64,000 nucleotides of DNA from an uncultured Prevotella sp. (GCA_944319795.1 CALUFA010000009.1:1-64000); one strand, 5' to 3'. Shown: positions 43,467 through 53,054, numbered from the stretch's first letter. A program made the numbers and translations. The notes: generated from the letters alone by a model not told the origin.

Positions 43467-43474
43467 CAAATGTA
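43467..43474 (-). promoter_or_regulatory. TAnnTTTG promoter box of ilvA-ridA
   Basis: The minus strand reads TACATTTG, about 30 bases before ATG 43438. Confidence 0.6.
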
Positions 43475-43631
43475 GGCAAAATATCCGATACTTGTAACGG
43501 CAACGGCAAAGATTTTTTCATTTTTCAACAATAAACCCCAATCGGCCATTAGACCGTAAATAACCGAACTTTGACGTATTTTACTTACTCTCCGTATGAT
43601 TATGAGTTTCTGCCGGCATCAGGCACATTGT

Positions 43632-43712
43632 AAAAGGCCGTCTTTTAGCGTGTAAAAGACGGCCTTTCAGCGTGCAATAGGCCACCTTTTGCAACGTAAA
43701 AGGCAGCTTTTT
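43632..43712. repeat. 22-bp-period four-unit array 9
   Basis: Units start at 43632, 43654, 43676 and 43698, with cores AGGCCGTC, AGACGGCC, AGGCCACC and AGGCAGC. Units 1 and 2 are perfect reverse complements (14 bp) around AGCGTGT. The tail GGCAATCAGG follows. Apart from this and the ilvA promoter, 43475-43829 is featureless. Confidence 0.85.
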
Positions 43713-43829
43713 GCAAGGCGTTTTGTAAAATACTGGCAATCAGGATATTACGTTTCTTCCATTATTCTACGTTCAACGGCCCGTGCAAAGCCTGTAACGT
43801 CAAGAACATTTGGCAGCCAACAGTCCGGT

Positions 43830-45563
43830 TTACTGTATCGGTTTGATTACATCTGCATACTTTGCCCAGAGATAATTTCCCTTCTTATAATCGTCAATGG
43901 CTTCTTCGGGCACGTATATGGTGCTGATAGTTGAGTATTGGAACGTCTGCGTCGATATTGTGGGCGGAGTCGTACTCTTGCACGTCAGGACAAACGCCGG
44001 AGTTTGAGTAACGCCGCTACTAGGATCATTCGCTATGTAATAACCAAGCTCCGCACCAGTGGCCAACGTTATGCTTGTAAGGTTCGCGCAATAACAGAAA
44101 GCATTTTCGGGAACTTTGCAATCAGACTCCCATGTTACAGATGCCAGCTTAGTGGTCGAAAAACATCCTCGTCCGGCCGACGTCAGGCTGCTTGGCACGA
44201 CGAGACCGCCTGATATTGCAGAGTTACGGAATGCGTACTGGCCTATTTCCTCCACGCCTTCCAAGTCGGGCAGAGTCAGGCTTGAACAGTTGTCAAACGC
44301 GCTTTGGCCGATCTTCTTAAATCCTTCGGGGAAGGTGATGGTTTTCAAGGTCTCGCAATATTTGAAACAATTATCAGCCAAGCTCACTATTCCCGACGGA
44401 AGGATTATGCCTGTCAGCGCACTTTCATCTCCCGTAAATGTGTTATATTGGAACGATGCCGGAAACTCCGTAACCGCTTGCGTCCCGTCATCATTCATCA
44501 ACTTGGCCTGCGACAAATCGAGGTTTATCCCAATACCGGTCATCTTGGCTATCACGTCTAAGTCGGCTTTGTTGATTTGTCCGTTTACGACTACCGTTCC
44601 GTTGCCTATTTCGGCAGCCTTCTTAACTTCGTCAGCGGTAATCTGCCCTACGCCCGTCGTCTCAATTACATTCGTCTGTGGAAATACCGACTCGCCGCTT
44701 TGGTCGTTCCAGACCTCAGTCAGCTGCGCCGTAATGGTAGCGGCAGCCCCGCCGAACAACGCCGCGACGTCGCCCTTCAGCACCGTGCGGTAGTTGGCTT
44801 GCAGCGGTACGTTCGTCACGTTCGTGCTTCCCGATTTAGTACTTGCGGCGTCGGCATAGCTCAGGGTGATGTCGCTCGTCTGTCCGAGAACCGGCGCCGG
44901 CACGTAGAATGTCGTCACTTCGGCCGCGTCTTGTGGCTGCGCGATGGCAGAAGCGAGCGTATAGGCGTACTCACAGTTGCCCGTCCCGGCAGCCGTTCCG
45001 GCAGAAACGTTCCATGTGTCGGCAATGCCGGGTATGCTGAGCGTCACCTTGTCGCCAGCCTCCATAGCTCCCGTCGTCCTCAATGTCACCTTCGCCACGG
45101 CGTGCGCCAGCGTAACCGCCGTGGCGTCGGCCGGCTTGGCGCCGTCTATCTTGCCTTGGAAAGCCAAGGCTTCGCCGAAGTCTGCGTCGTCGGCCAGTTT
45201 CCTTTCTTTCAGGTTTCCGCCGTAAGCCTCAGCCTCCCCGCAGTCAGCCCAGAACAGGAAGTCATACTCCATGTCCGGGTCGAGGCCGTTGACGGTGAAG
45301 GTAAACGTGCCGTCCTGCGTTCCGGGCGAGCCCGTGAGCTGCTCTCCTACGATGTTACCATCCGTGTCATACACTTCCAACAGACACCGGTCTATCGTCA
45401 CATCGTCTTTGTCATACGTCGATGCGCGCGTGCCTATGCCGTTGTCAACCGTGGCGGTTATCGTCACCGCGCCGCCCGTCCGCGCGCCGCCAAGCTCGTC
45501 TTGGCTGCAAGATGCCAGCATGGCAGCCACGCCGAACATCACGAAAAGTTGTCTTGTTTTCAT
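43830..45563 (-). CDS. Fimbrillin-like lipoprotein with BspA-type leucine-rich repeats
   Basis: I chose ATG 45563 (577 residues) because MKTRQLFVMFGVAAMLASC is a lipoprotein signal with Cys19. Residues about 25-270 resemble fimbrillin/Mfa-type N-terminal domains ('VTITATVDNGIGTRAS', 'CLLEVYDTDGNIVGEQL', 'DPDMEYDFLFWADCGEAEAYG', 'PLQANYRTVLKGDV'). Residues about 365-560 are BspA-like leucine-rich repeats ('GIILPSGIVSLADNCFKYCETLKTITFPEGFKKIGQSAFDNCSSLTLPDLEGVEEIGQYAFRNS'). The combination suggests a surface adhesin or fimbrial tip. It follows the related lipoprotein gene by 62 bases on the same strand and is the last gene of the surface locus. Confidence 0.8.
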   Translation of the reverse strand: MKTRQLFVMFGVAAMLASCSQDELGGARTGGAVTITATVDNGIGTRASTYDKDDVTIDRCLLEVYDTDGNIVGEQLTGSPGTQDGTFTFTVNGLDPDMEYDFLFWADCGEAEAYGGNLKERKLADDADFGEALAFQGKIDGAKPADATAVTLAHAVAKVTLRTTGAMEAGDKVTLSIPGIADTWNVSAGTAAGTGNCEYAYTLASAIAQPQDAAEVTTFYVPAPVLGQTSDITLSYADAASTKSGSTNVTNVPLQANYRTVLKGDVAALFGGAAATITAQLTEVWNDQSGESVFPQTNVIETTGVGQITADEVKKAAEIGNGTVVVNGQINKADLDVIAKMTGIGINLDLSQAKLMNDDGTQAVTEFPASFQYNTFTGDESALTGIILPSGIVSLADNCFKYCETLKTITFPEGFKKIGQSAFDNCSSLTLPDLEGVEEIGQYAFRNSAISGGLVVPSSLTSAGRGCFSTTKLASVTWESDCKVPENAFCYCANLTSITLATGAELGYYIANDPSSGVTQTPAFVLTCKSTTPPTISTQTFQYSTISTIYVPEEAIDDYKKGNYLWAKYADVIKPIQ

Positions 45564-45625
45564 TGTTGTTACCTGTTTATATTTGTTTGTCATAATGTTT
45601 TTTCTTACTGTTTGATTACTAAAAA

Positions 45626-46855
45626 TCAGAATTCCACCTCGAACGTGCCGTCATCCCAGCTCGTGTCAATATCCACTCCGCCGCTGCCGTGCCCTGCGGT
45701 AAGGAAGTTTCCGCTGACGGTTGTCAGCCGTCCGCGGCGGTATGGCACGTCTACGTGGCGCGTGCGGCTCACCACTGAGCCGTCAGGAGCCATGATGCTG
45801 ACCGTCAGGCGCACCGAACTTTCCGTTCCGTTCACCATCACGTAGTCCGAGGCAAGCTCGGTCTGTCCTTCCGCATCGGTAGTCCACGCCGGCCTTACCG
45901 TATAACTTACGCCCTCAACGGCGTTGTTAGGCTTGCCCGTAACCACGTTGAACGACGACGGGAAGAAGCCTTCGCAAGCCACGCCGACCGTCAGGTATTT
46001 CACGTCGGGCACGTTTTCCATCCGCCGGTAGCGGTCTATGTCATTTGCAACGATGCGGTATTTGGCCAACGGACGCTCCAACATGACTCCCACTTCATTG
46101 CCTCCGTCCGCCACATCCACGCCTTTCAAGTAAGCGTAGGCGGCATCTTTACAGTCTGTACAGGCCACGTATGGGTTAGTTACGAGCCCTACTTGCTGCA
46201 AGTTCGACGCGCAATAGAACGGCGACCGTCCGCCTTCCGCCTCAACATAATCGCTCCACAAGCGGACATCATACGTTCCTTCGTCCAACGGCAAGTCAAC
46301 CACGACCGTGCCACCCGGCTTGACGTCGGCCGTCAACTCACGCCTCAAGACGCGCCCGCCGCCGCTTGCGCCAAATACGTCGGCGACGACACGCCGCGCA
46401 AACAGCCCTTCACCGGAACGCGTCTTTCCTTCAAACGGCGGCAGGCTGCCGTCAGGCAACGTCACGGCAAGCCGCAATACATGTTGCTCCCGGCCTTCTT
46501 CGGACAAGCGGATGACCACCCGGCGCACGTCGCCATCGTCAATACAGGTCCTAACCATGCCGCCTATGCCCTCGGGAGTGGTGGCGGTAACGGTGTAGCA
46601 TCCCGGCGGAACGTCGAACAAAGTCGCCCCAAGCTGCTTCGTGTCGGTAAACGTGCGGCTCGTCTCATACGAGTCGTCATCGGCGGTTATGGTGACAGTT
46701 ATCACGCTGATTGTAACGTCCGGACATTCCGAACGGTCGATGCCGACGGCTATTCCACGCCCTCCGTCATGCGGTTCGTCGGTGCACGACAATGCCGAAA
46801 AGCCAGCAACAAGCGCCAGCATCACTGCGCTTATATATCTAACGACGCGTATCAT
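45626..46855 (-). CDS. Fimbrial-type lipoprotein (DUF6562/Mfa2-like)
   Basis: This 409-residue protein has a lipoprotein signal (MIRVVRYISAVMLALVAGFSALSC). An Ig-like N-terminal part ('VTISVITVTITADDDSYETSRTFTDTKQLGATLFDVPPGCYTVTATTPEGIGG') is followed by a fimbrillin-like region ('DEGTYDVRLWSDYVEAEGGRSPFYCASNLQQVGLVTNPYVACTDCKDAAYAY', 'ERPLAKYRIVANDIDRYR'). It could be a fimbrial anchor or accessory subunit. The ATG overlaps the stop of the OmpA-domain gene by four bases (ATGA), so the two are translationally coupled. Confidence 0.7.
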   Translation of the reverse strand: MIRVVRYISAVMLALVAGFSALSCTDEPHDGGRGIAVGIDRSECPDVTISVITVTITADDDSYETSRTFTDTKQLGATLFDVPPGCYTVTATTPEGIGGMVRTCIDDGDVRRVVIRLSEEGREQHVLRLAVTLPDGSLPPFEGKTRSGEGLFARRVVADVFGASGGGRVLRRELTADVKPGGTVVVDLPLDEGTYDVRLWSDYVEAEGGRSPFYCASNLQQVGLVTNPYVACTDCKDAAYAYLKGVDVADGGNEVGVMLERPLAKYRIVANDIDRYRRMENVPDVKYLTVGVACEGFFPSSFNVVTGKPNNAVEGVSYTVRPAWTTDAEGQTELASDYVMVNGTESSVRLTVSIMAPDGSVVSRTRHVDVPYRRGRLTTVSGNFLTAGHGSGGVDIDTSWDDGTFEVEF

Positions 46856-48096
46856 AAGCCTTCCTCCACTATCCTTACAATCTCTACGCGGCGTGCCGAC
46901 GCGGCATCCGCTTGCCCATAGTCAACGCCCTTGCCGTCGGTCTCAATACGGTTTGCCGACACGCCAAGGATTACAAGCCGCCTCTTCACGGCCTCTGCGC
47001 GACGCAACGAAACGCGAAGGTTCACGGCCGCCGTCCCCTTACGGTCGCACCAACCCGTCAGCCTGACGCGCATGGCTGTGTCGGCGGCCAGCATTCTTGC
47101 CACGGTATCAACCTTGCCAAGCTCCGACCGACGCACGGCAATGCTGTTGAAATTAAAGTAAATCGTCGGGAAAACAGTTTTTTCCACCGTTGGCCCGGCC
47201 TGTCTTGGCTCTTCTTCAGGCCGCACAGCCACCGTTGGTTCGGTTTTTTCTTCCATTGGTTGGGGGCTCGGCTCAGGCTGTACCAACGCCGTAGGGACAA
47301 CCTTCACCGAAGGTTCGGCAATGCGCTTGGCCTTTCCAAACGAGAAAGACAGGCGCACTCCACTCTCCCAAAGGTAGTTAGAAGAATGCGAACGGCGCGG
47401 AATGCCGTCCATGCGGCCGCCCGTAAGAAACGTCATGCCCGTGTACACGCCAAGCCGCAGCTTGTCGGAGACGGCGTAACCGGCCTGCAAACGGAAGCCG
47501 CCAGCTAAGTGCCAACGTACTGGTCGGCCGGCCACGCACCGGCCCGTCGCCGTCTCATAGAGCTTGGCCTTAGTGCCTACGGCGGCGATACGGGGCGACA
47601 CGGCCAAGCTCCAGCGGCCCGACTGCGGCGCGCCGAGCCACGGCAAGACGTCAACATTGAGCTGCACGCCGTAGCTTTGCAGGGCGACACGGCTCTTAAG
47701 AGAGCTGTAATCCCAACCCTCCATGCCGTCAACCGGGGCGTAATATACCGCCCCGTCGGAGCCCAACCAATAGTTCGTGGCAATACAGCACGGCCTCGGA
47801 CCGAGGGCGGCACGCCCCCAAGCGCCCTGCGCCTCCAACGAAACGACACGGCTGAAGGCGTAGCCTGCAAAGACGCCTGCCGACCATCCGGCGCGCACGT
47901 TGCCGTCGACGAACGAGCTGAACGTGCCGACTGCGAAAGGCACGCCACCCTCAACGCCGGCATACCAGCCTCCGCCGCCAATACTATCGACGGAATGTGG
48001 CAACGCTCCATGCGCCGAAACGGAGACGCATGTTATTGCAAATAAGGATAAAGTTTTGACCGGCAAGGACTGCAGACGCAGCGGCAACGCCGCCAT
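46852..48096 (-). CDS. Outer-membrane protein with DUF3575-like barrel and OmpA domain
   Basis: I chose ATG 48096 (414 residues) because it begins a signal sequence (MAALPLRLQSLPVKTLSLFAITCVSVSAHG); the frame is open up to 48216. The first part is a beta-barrel-like region ('GGGWYAGVEGGVPFAVGTFSSF', 'YSLKSRVALQSYGVQLNVDVLPWLG', 'GYAVSDKLRLGVYTGMTFL'). After a Pro/Glu-rich linker, the C-terminal OmpA peptidoglycan-binding domain has 'IYFNFNSIAVRRSELGKVDTVARML' and 'VRLTGWCDRKGTAAVNLRVSLRRAEAVKRRLVILGVSANRI'. This layout is typical of the barrel protein that opens fimbrillin operons in Bacteroidetes. Confidence 0.82.
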   Translation of the reverse strand: MAALPLRLQSLPVKTLSLFAITCVSVSAHGALPHSVDSIGGGGWYAGVEGGVPFAVGTFSSFVDGNVRAGWSAGVFAGYAFSRVVSLEAQGAWGRAALGPRPCCIATNYWLGSDGAVYYAPVDGMEGWDYSSLKSRVALQSYGVQLNVDVLPWLGAPQSGRWSLAVSPRIAAVGTKAKLYETATGRCVAGRPVRWHLAGGFRLQAGYAVSDKLRLGVYTGMTFLTGGRMDGIPRRSHSSNYLWESGVRLSFSFGKAKRIAEPSVKVVPTALVQPEPSPQPMEEKTEPTVAVRPEEEPRQAGPTVEKTVFPTIYFNFNSIAVRRSELGKVDTVARMLAADTAMRVRLTGWCDRKGTAAVNLRVSLRRAEAVKRRLVILGVSANRIETDGKGVDYGQADAASARRVEIVRIVEEGL

Positions 48097-48424
48097 TAAA
48101 GCGTGTAAAATCCTTGCAAAGAGCCTGTTACAAACTACATGGGGGGGGTAAAACCAACATGCTTGGAAATCCGGCCAGACGTGGAAAGCCACCGCTCGGA
48201 CTACCATTCGCGCCATTCGTAAAAACGCGGACTCATCTACGGCGGAACAGCTGACGGTTGGCTATGTGTCCGTACATTGGCATTGTTGGATAGTTTTAAT
48301 ATTAATAATAATAGGTATTAAAAACGTTCACACCCAAATGAGACTGGTGCAAATATACGGAAAAATCCATAACGTTTCCACCTCGATTAGGTTTAATTAA
48401 CAACAAAGTTCTTAGCGCCATTCC

Positions 48425-48505
48425 AATTTGCCGTCTTTTAGCGTGTAAAAGGTTACCTTTTAGCGTGCAAAAGGCTACCTTTTGCGACGCAAAAGACGGC
48501 CTTTT
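48425..48505. repeat. 22-bp-period four-unit array 10
   Basis: Units start at 48425, 48447, 48469 and 48491; unit 1 is decayed (AATTTGCCGTCTTTT) and pairs with unit 4 (AAAAGACGGCCTTTT). The rest of 48097-48604 contains only AT-rich DNA with a short ATTAATAATAATAGGTATT stretch and no recognised signal. Confidence 0.75.
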
Positions 48506-48604
48506 ACAATCCGGCTTCCATTTATAACGGCCGGCGCAGGAAACGGGGTAAGCAAAAGAAGTAGGTTTATGGGTAAAACGGCGGTGGCGAGGCATCGCCG
48601 TGCA

Positions 48605-51415
48605 TCACTCCCTCACGTCGCCGGGAGCCATGCCGAAATGGTCTTTAAAGCACTTCGAGAAATACGAAGGCGACGAGAAACCGACCTCGTAAGAAATCTC
48701 CGAGACGGTCATACCGGTAGTCTTCAGCAGCTGTTCGGCGCGCTTCAGCCTCGTAACACGTATCAGCTCCACCGGCGACGAGCCCGTAAGCTGCTTCACC
48801 TTGCGGTACATCTGCACGCGGCTGAGATTCAAGGCTGCGCTCACCGTCTCAACACTGAGGTCAGAGTCGGCAAGGCGTTGCTCTACTATGCGCCTGAAAT
48901 CGGCAATGAAGCGGCCGTCGGCGTCGGTGGTTTCCTTATGCCCCTCGTCGGCAGGCGCACCGTAAATATACTTCAGCCGCTTGCGGTTCTCCAACAGGTT
49001 GCGCACACGCGAAACAAGCACCTTACTGCTGAACGGCTTCGTTATGTAAGCGTCGGCGCCGCAGTCGTAACCTTCGGCGCGCTGGTCTTCAAACGCCTGC
49101 GAGGTCAACAGGATTACGGGCACATGGCTCGTAGCCGTGGACGACTTCACCTTGCGGCACATCTCAAGCCCGTTCATAACGGGCATCAGCACGTCGCACA
49201 CAATCAAGTCGGGCACGCTCTTAAGCGCAATGTCCAACCCATCCTTGCCGTCGGCAGCCTGGCTGACGTCATAATCGGCCTCGAGCAGCGACGCTACATA
49301 CTGCCTTACCTCAATGTTATCGTCTACGACAAGTACCAACTGGCGTGAAGCCGAATCAACATCGGCCGTCAGCCCAAGCTCTTCCGGCATCCGGTCAGCA
49401 TCATCCGCAACAACATCTGCAGGCCCGTCATCCGCCTTTCCGCCATTGCCGGCTGTTCCACCGGCAGCCCCGGGCGCAACGCCGCCAGCCTTTTCAGCAG
49501 GACAAACACATGCGCTGACCGCCGTAGCATGCACGCCTACGGCTTCCAACGGCAGTTCAACCGTAAACTCAGAGCCCTGGCCTTCTACGCTGTCGACCGA
49601 CACGCGCCCTCCGTGAAGCTCGGCAAACGCCTTAACGACGGCAAGCCCCACGCCGGTGCCGCCACTGCTGTTGTCCACACGGTAGAACTTATCGAATATC
49701 TTACGCAAGCTCTCCTTCGACATGCCTATGCCCGTATCGGCAACCCTCAGAACGGCCTTACCGCCGCTTGCGGCAACCGTCACAGTAACCGAACCGCCCT
49801 CGCGGTTATACTTCAAGGCGTTGCTTATCAGGTTGTAACAGATGCGTTCCACCTTATTATAATCCGCCTTGACGGTTATATCATCGCCTGCGTCAAGGTT
49901 GACGGTGACATCGTGCGTGGCGGCAAGCGGCTTAAAGTCTTCCACCCACAGCCTTACGCTGTCGCCGAGGTTGAACTCCGTCAAGTTAAGCGTCATCTTG
50001 CCGTCCTGTATCTTGCGCAGGTCGAGAATCTCGCCTACGAGCTTCAGCAGCATGGCGGCGTTTCGCCTTACCGTGCCGAGCATCTTCTTTTGCTGCGGAG
50101 TGATGTTGTCGTCGCCGAGGATACGCTCTACCGGGTCGGCTATCAGCGTCAAGGGCGTGCGCAGGTCGTGGCTTATGTCGGTGAAGAAAGCCAGCTTGGC
50201 GTCGGCCGCCTCGCGCTCAATGCGCCGCCTTACCAACGCCATGCGGTAGAAAGAGGCGAACACTATGACGACGAGCACTAATATGACGACGCTCAAAGTG
50301 AAATAAATCTTCTGGTGGCTGTACTGCGTAAAGAAGAAATCTATCCTGTCGTGCAGTTCCTCCAGCTGACCGCTCATGTGGGTGATTTCCTCCGCCTGCA
50401 TGAGCATCGTCTCGGCGTTGTCCTTCGTTACGAGCGCCGCCTTCATGTAATTGTCGCGCTCGTAAGGTTTGCCTTCAAGTATGTTAAGCGCCAGTTGGAT
50501 TACGAGGTCGCCGCGCGTAGGGTAGATGTACGACGCTTCGAGCACGCCGTCGCGCACCAAGCGGATGCCTCCGTCCTTGCCGGGCAGGGCGTCTATGCCT
50601 ACGAACTTTATCTTATGCTCTATTCCCAACCGCTCCGCCGACTTCCATGCGCCGAGCGCCATACGGTCGTTATGGGCGAAAACATAATCAGGCCGCACTC
50701 CTTTGGCGAACATGGCGTCGGCCGCCTTGCGTCCGCTTTCCTGCAGCCAGTTGCCCCCTTCGCTCGCAACGAGCCTTATTCCGGGGTGCTTTGATATGGC
50801 GTCAACGAATCCCTTATGCCTCTCGATCGAGGGCGACGAGCCCTCCAATCCGCGTATCTCGGCCACAGTGCCGTGGCCTCCGAGCTTCGCGGCGACGTAT
50901 TCTCCGATAGTGCGTCCTATCTTTTCATTGTCAGCCCCGATGAAAGCGGTGTAGTCGCCGGCGCCCGCCTTGCGGTCGAAACATATCACGGGAATGCCCT
51001 TGTCATGGGCTTTGGCTATCGGCCCGGTAACCGAATTCAGCTGGTTAGGCGCAACGACGAGTATGTCGACGCCGCCGGCTACGAAGCCGTTTATCTGCTC
51101 AGCCTGCTTCTCGTCTACGTCGTCGGCCGACGCGATGCGTACCTGTACGTTGTCGTGAACGTACATAGCGTCGCGCAACTCGTTGTTAAGTTTGTCGCGC
51201 CAGATGTCCTCGCTGCATTGCGAAACGCCTATAACATAAGTTTTCTTACCGTTGGAACAGGAGAAGAAACAAGCAGACAAGCAAACAAGAGACAAGCAGA
51301 CGAGGAGATTTCTTTTAGCAAACGAGTGACGAGCAGACAAGCAGACAAGGAGATTTGACTTGTGGATTAACTCCATAAGCGTATGTTCCATACTGTTAAA
51401 AATGCTTGTTTTCAT
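48605..51415 (-). CDS. Hybrid two-component system protein (periplasmic-binding sensor, kinase, receiver, AraC)
   Basis: This 936-residue one-protein signalling system has a lipobox-like 'ACFFSCSNGKK' near residue 53 and a sugar-binding-protein-like sensor at about 57-330 ('YVIGVSQCSEDIWRDKLNNELRDAMY', 'NQLNSVTGPIAKAHDKGIPVICFDRKAG', 'IGADNEKIGRTIGEYVAAKLGG'). A membrane helix follows (about 370-392), then HisKA 'FFTDISHDLRTPLTLIADP', HATPase 'DTGIGMSKESLRKIFDKFYRVDNSSGGTGVGLAVVKAF', a receiver ('LVLVVDDNIEVRQYV', 'LIVCDVLMPVMNG', 'ITKPFSSK') and AraC helix-turn-helix ('LSVETVSAALNLSRVQMYRKVKQLTG', 'VSEISYEVGFSSPSYFSKCFKDHFG'). Such proteins usually control nearby glycan-use genes; none is adjacent. 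The first 50 residues are encoded by the GACAAGCAG repeat. A 60-residue Ala/Gly-rich linker before the receiver is unusual. Confidence 0.93.
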   Translation of the reverse strand: MKTSIFNSMEHTLMELIHKSNLLVCLSARHSFAKRNLLVCLSLVCLSACFFSCSNGKKTYVIGVSQCSEDIWRDKLNNELRDAMYVHDNVQVRIASADDVDEKQAEQINGFVAGGVDILVVAPNQLNSVTGPIAKAHDKGIPVICFDRKAGAGDYTAFIGADNEKIGRTIGEYVAAKLGGHGTVAEIRGLEGSSPSIERHKGFVDAISKHPGIRLVASEGGNWLQESGRKAADAMFAKGVRPDYVFAHNDRMALGAWKSAERLGIEHKIKFVGIDALPGKDGGIRLVRDGVLEASYIYPTRGDLVIQLALNILEGKPYERDNYMKAALVTKDNAETMLMQAEEITHMSGQLEELHDRIDFFFTQYSHQKIYFTLSVVILVLVVIVFASFYRMALVRRRIEREAADAKLAFFTDISHDLRTPLTLIADPVERILGDDNITPQQKKMLGTVRRNAAMLLKLVGEILDLRKIQDGKMTLNLTEFNLGDSVRLWVEDFKPLAATHDVTVNLDAGDDITVKADYNKVERICYNLISNALKYNREGGSVTVTVAASGGKAVLRVADTGIGMSKESLRKIFDKFYRVDNSSGGTGVGLAVVKAFAELHGGRVSVDSVEGQGSEFTVELPLEAVGVHATAVSACVCPAEKAGGVAPGAAGGTAGNGGKADDGPADVVADDADRMPEELGLTADVDSASRQLVLVVDDNIEVRQYVASLLEADYDVSQAADGKDGLDIALKSVPDLIVCDVLMPVMNGLEMCRKVKSSTATSHVPVILLTSQAFEDQRAEGYDCGADAYITKPFSSKVLVSRVRNLLENRKRLKYIYGAPADEGHKETTDADGRFIADFRRIVEQRLADSDLSVETVSAALNLSRVQMYRKVKQLTGSSPVELIRVTRLKRAEQLLKTTGMTVSEISYEVGFSSPSYFSKCFKDHFGMAPGDVRE
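51265..51362. repeat. GACAAGCAG tract inside the start of the hybrid sensor gene
   Basis: The plus strand shows copies of AAGCAGACAAGCAAAC, AGACGAGGAGATTTC and GAGTGACGAGCAGACAAGC; read on the minus strand they encode 'SNLLVCLSARHSFAKRNLLVCLSLVCLSAC', which is the hydrophobic part of the predicted signal sequence. Confidence 0.75.
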
Positions 51416-51563
51416 GGCAAATCTCCTTGTCTGCTTGTCTGCTCGTCACTCGTTTGCTAAAAGAAATCTCCTCGTCTGCTTGTCTCTTGTCTGCTCGTCT
51501 GCTAAAAGAAATCTCCTCGTCTGCTTGTCTGCTCGTCAACTTGTCTGCTTGTCAACTTGTCTG
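51416..51563. repeat. CTGCTTGTC tract between the hybrid sensor and cysS
   Basis: This is the complement of the tract at 51265-51362, separated from it by about 60 bases. It runs up to and includes the cysS stop: on the minus strand GAC GTT TAG CAG ACA supplies the TAG. Confidence 0.75.
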
Positions 51564-53054
51564 CTAAACGTCCAGCCGCCACACGCTGCCGTCCTTGGTG
51601 TCGTTCACCTCGAAGCCGGCGGCGGCCAGTTCGTCGCGTATGCGGTCGCTCGTGGCCCAGTCTTTGGCGGCTTTAGCCTTTGCGCGGAGGTCGAGCACCA
51701 TGTCGACCACCTTGCCGAAAGCCTCCTCGCGCTCCTTGCTGCCGCCGGCGTCGGCCTCTTTCAGTCCGAGGATGTCGAAAGCGAAGAGGCGCATGGCGGC
51801 CGTAAGCTCTTCCAAGTCGGCGCCGGATATGGCGGCCTTATGGTCGAGTATTATATTAATAAGGTGGCAAGCCTCGAAGAGGTTGCTTATCACCACGGGT
51901 GTCTGCATGTCGTCGTTCATGGCGTCGTAACACTTCTGCCGAACGGCCGCAACAAACTCCTTAACCTGCGCGTCGCTTTCCTTCGCGGGCTTTATGCGCT
52001 TCAGGTCGGCCACGCCCGTAAGCAGTCGGGCAAGCCCCTTCTCGCTGGCCTGCAGGGCTTCGTCAGAGAAATCTACCGTGCCGCGGTAGTGGGCGGAGAG
52101 AATGAAGAAGCGTATCGTCATGGGCGAGTAGGCTTTCGAGAGCAGCGGATGCTCCCCTTTGAAGAACTGCTCGAGCGTGATGAAGTTGCCGAGGCTCTTG
52201 CCCATCTTCTGCCCGTTGATGGTTATCATGTTGTTGTGCATCCAGTATTTCACCATTTGGCTGCCCTGCGAGGCCACGGCCTGCGCTATCTCGCACTCGT
52301 GGTGGGGGAATACGAGGTCCATTCCGCCTCCGTGTATGTCGAAATGCCCGCCAAGATACTTCCTGCCCATTGCCGTACACTCACAGTGCCAGCCGGGGAA
52401 TCCGTCGCTCCAGGGGCTGGGCCAGCGCATGATGTGCTCGGGCTGTGCCTTCTTCCACAGGGCGAAGTCGGCCTGGTTGCGCTTCTCCCCCACTCCGTCG
52501 AGCTGCCTGCTGGCGTCTTTCACGTCGTCGAGGTTGCGGCCCGAGAGTATTCCGTAATGGTATTCCGCATTGTATTTCGCCGTGTCGAAGTAAACGCTTC
52601 CGTTGCTCTCGTATGCGAAACCGTTGGCCAATATCTGCTTTACCAATTCCTCCTGCTCTATGATATGGCCCGTGGCGTGCGGCTCGATGCTCGGCGGCAG
52701 CACGTTCAAGGCGCTCATAGCGTCGTGGTAACGGTTGGTGTAATACTGGGCTATCTCCATCGGCTCGAGCTGTTCGAGGCGCGCCTTCTTCTCTATCTTG
52801 TCCTCGCCTTCGTCGGCGTCGTGTTCAAGATGGCCCACGTCGGTGATGTTGCGCACGTACCTTACCTTATAGCCGAGATGCCGTAGGTAGCGGAAAAGCA
52901 CGTCGAACGTAATGGCCGGGCGCGCGTGTCCGAGGTGCGGATCGCCGTAGACGGTGGGTCCGCATACGTACATGCCGACGTTGGGGGCATGCAACGGTTC
53001 GAAGCGTTCCTTGCTTCGTGTGAGCGTATTGTAAATCAAGAAATTCTGTTCCAT
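51564..53054 (-). CDS. cysS: Cysteinyl-tRNA synthetase
   Basis: This 496-residue class I synthetase charges tRNA-Cys. It has '[32 protein letters not shown]' (HIGH region and zinc Cys), '[41 protein letters not shown]' (zinc ligands and Cys selection) and KMSKS motif as '[18 protein letters not shown]'. The C-terminal anticodon-binding DALR-like part is complete. Promoter boxes lie in the repeat just upstream. The stop codon is part of the low-complexity tract that follows. Confidence 0.96.
   Translation of the reverse strand: MEQNFLIYNTLTRSKERFEPLHAPNVGMYVCGPTVYGDPHLGHARPAITFDVLFRYLRHLGYKVRYVRNITDVGHLEHDADEGEDKIEKKARLEQLEPMEIAQYYTNRYHDAMSALNVLPPSIEPHATGHIIEQEELVKQILANGFAYESNGSVYFDTAKYNAEYHYGILSGRNLDDVKDASRQLDGVGEKRNQADFALWKKAQPEHIMRWPSPWSDGFPGWHCECTAMGRKYLGGHFDIHGGGMDLVFPHHECEIAQAVASQGSQMVKYWMHNNMITINGQKMGKSLGNFITLEQFFKGEHPLLSKAYSPMTIRFFILSAHYRGTVDFSDEALQASEKGLARLLTGVADLKRIKPAKESDAQVKEFVAAVRQKCYDAMNDDMQTPVVISNLFEACHLINIILDHKAAISGADLEELTAAMRLFAFDILGLKEADAGGSKEREEAFGKVVDMVLDLRAKAKAAKDWATSDRIRDELAAAGFEVNDTKDGSVWRLDV

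Noticed and set aside
43632..43712. Four-unit arrays as CRISPR
   Set aside because: Units are only 15 bp with 7-bp separators, arrays always have four units, the separators are not unique spacers, and no cas gene is in the window.
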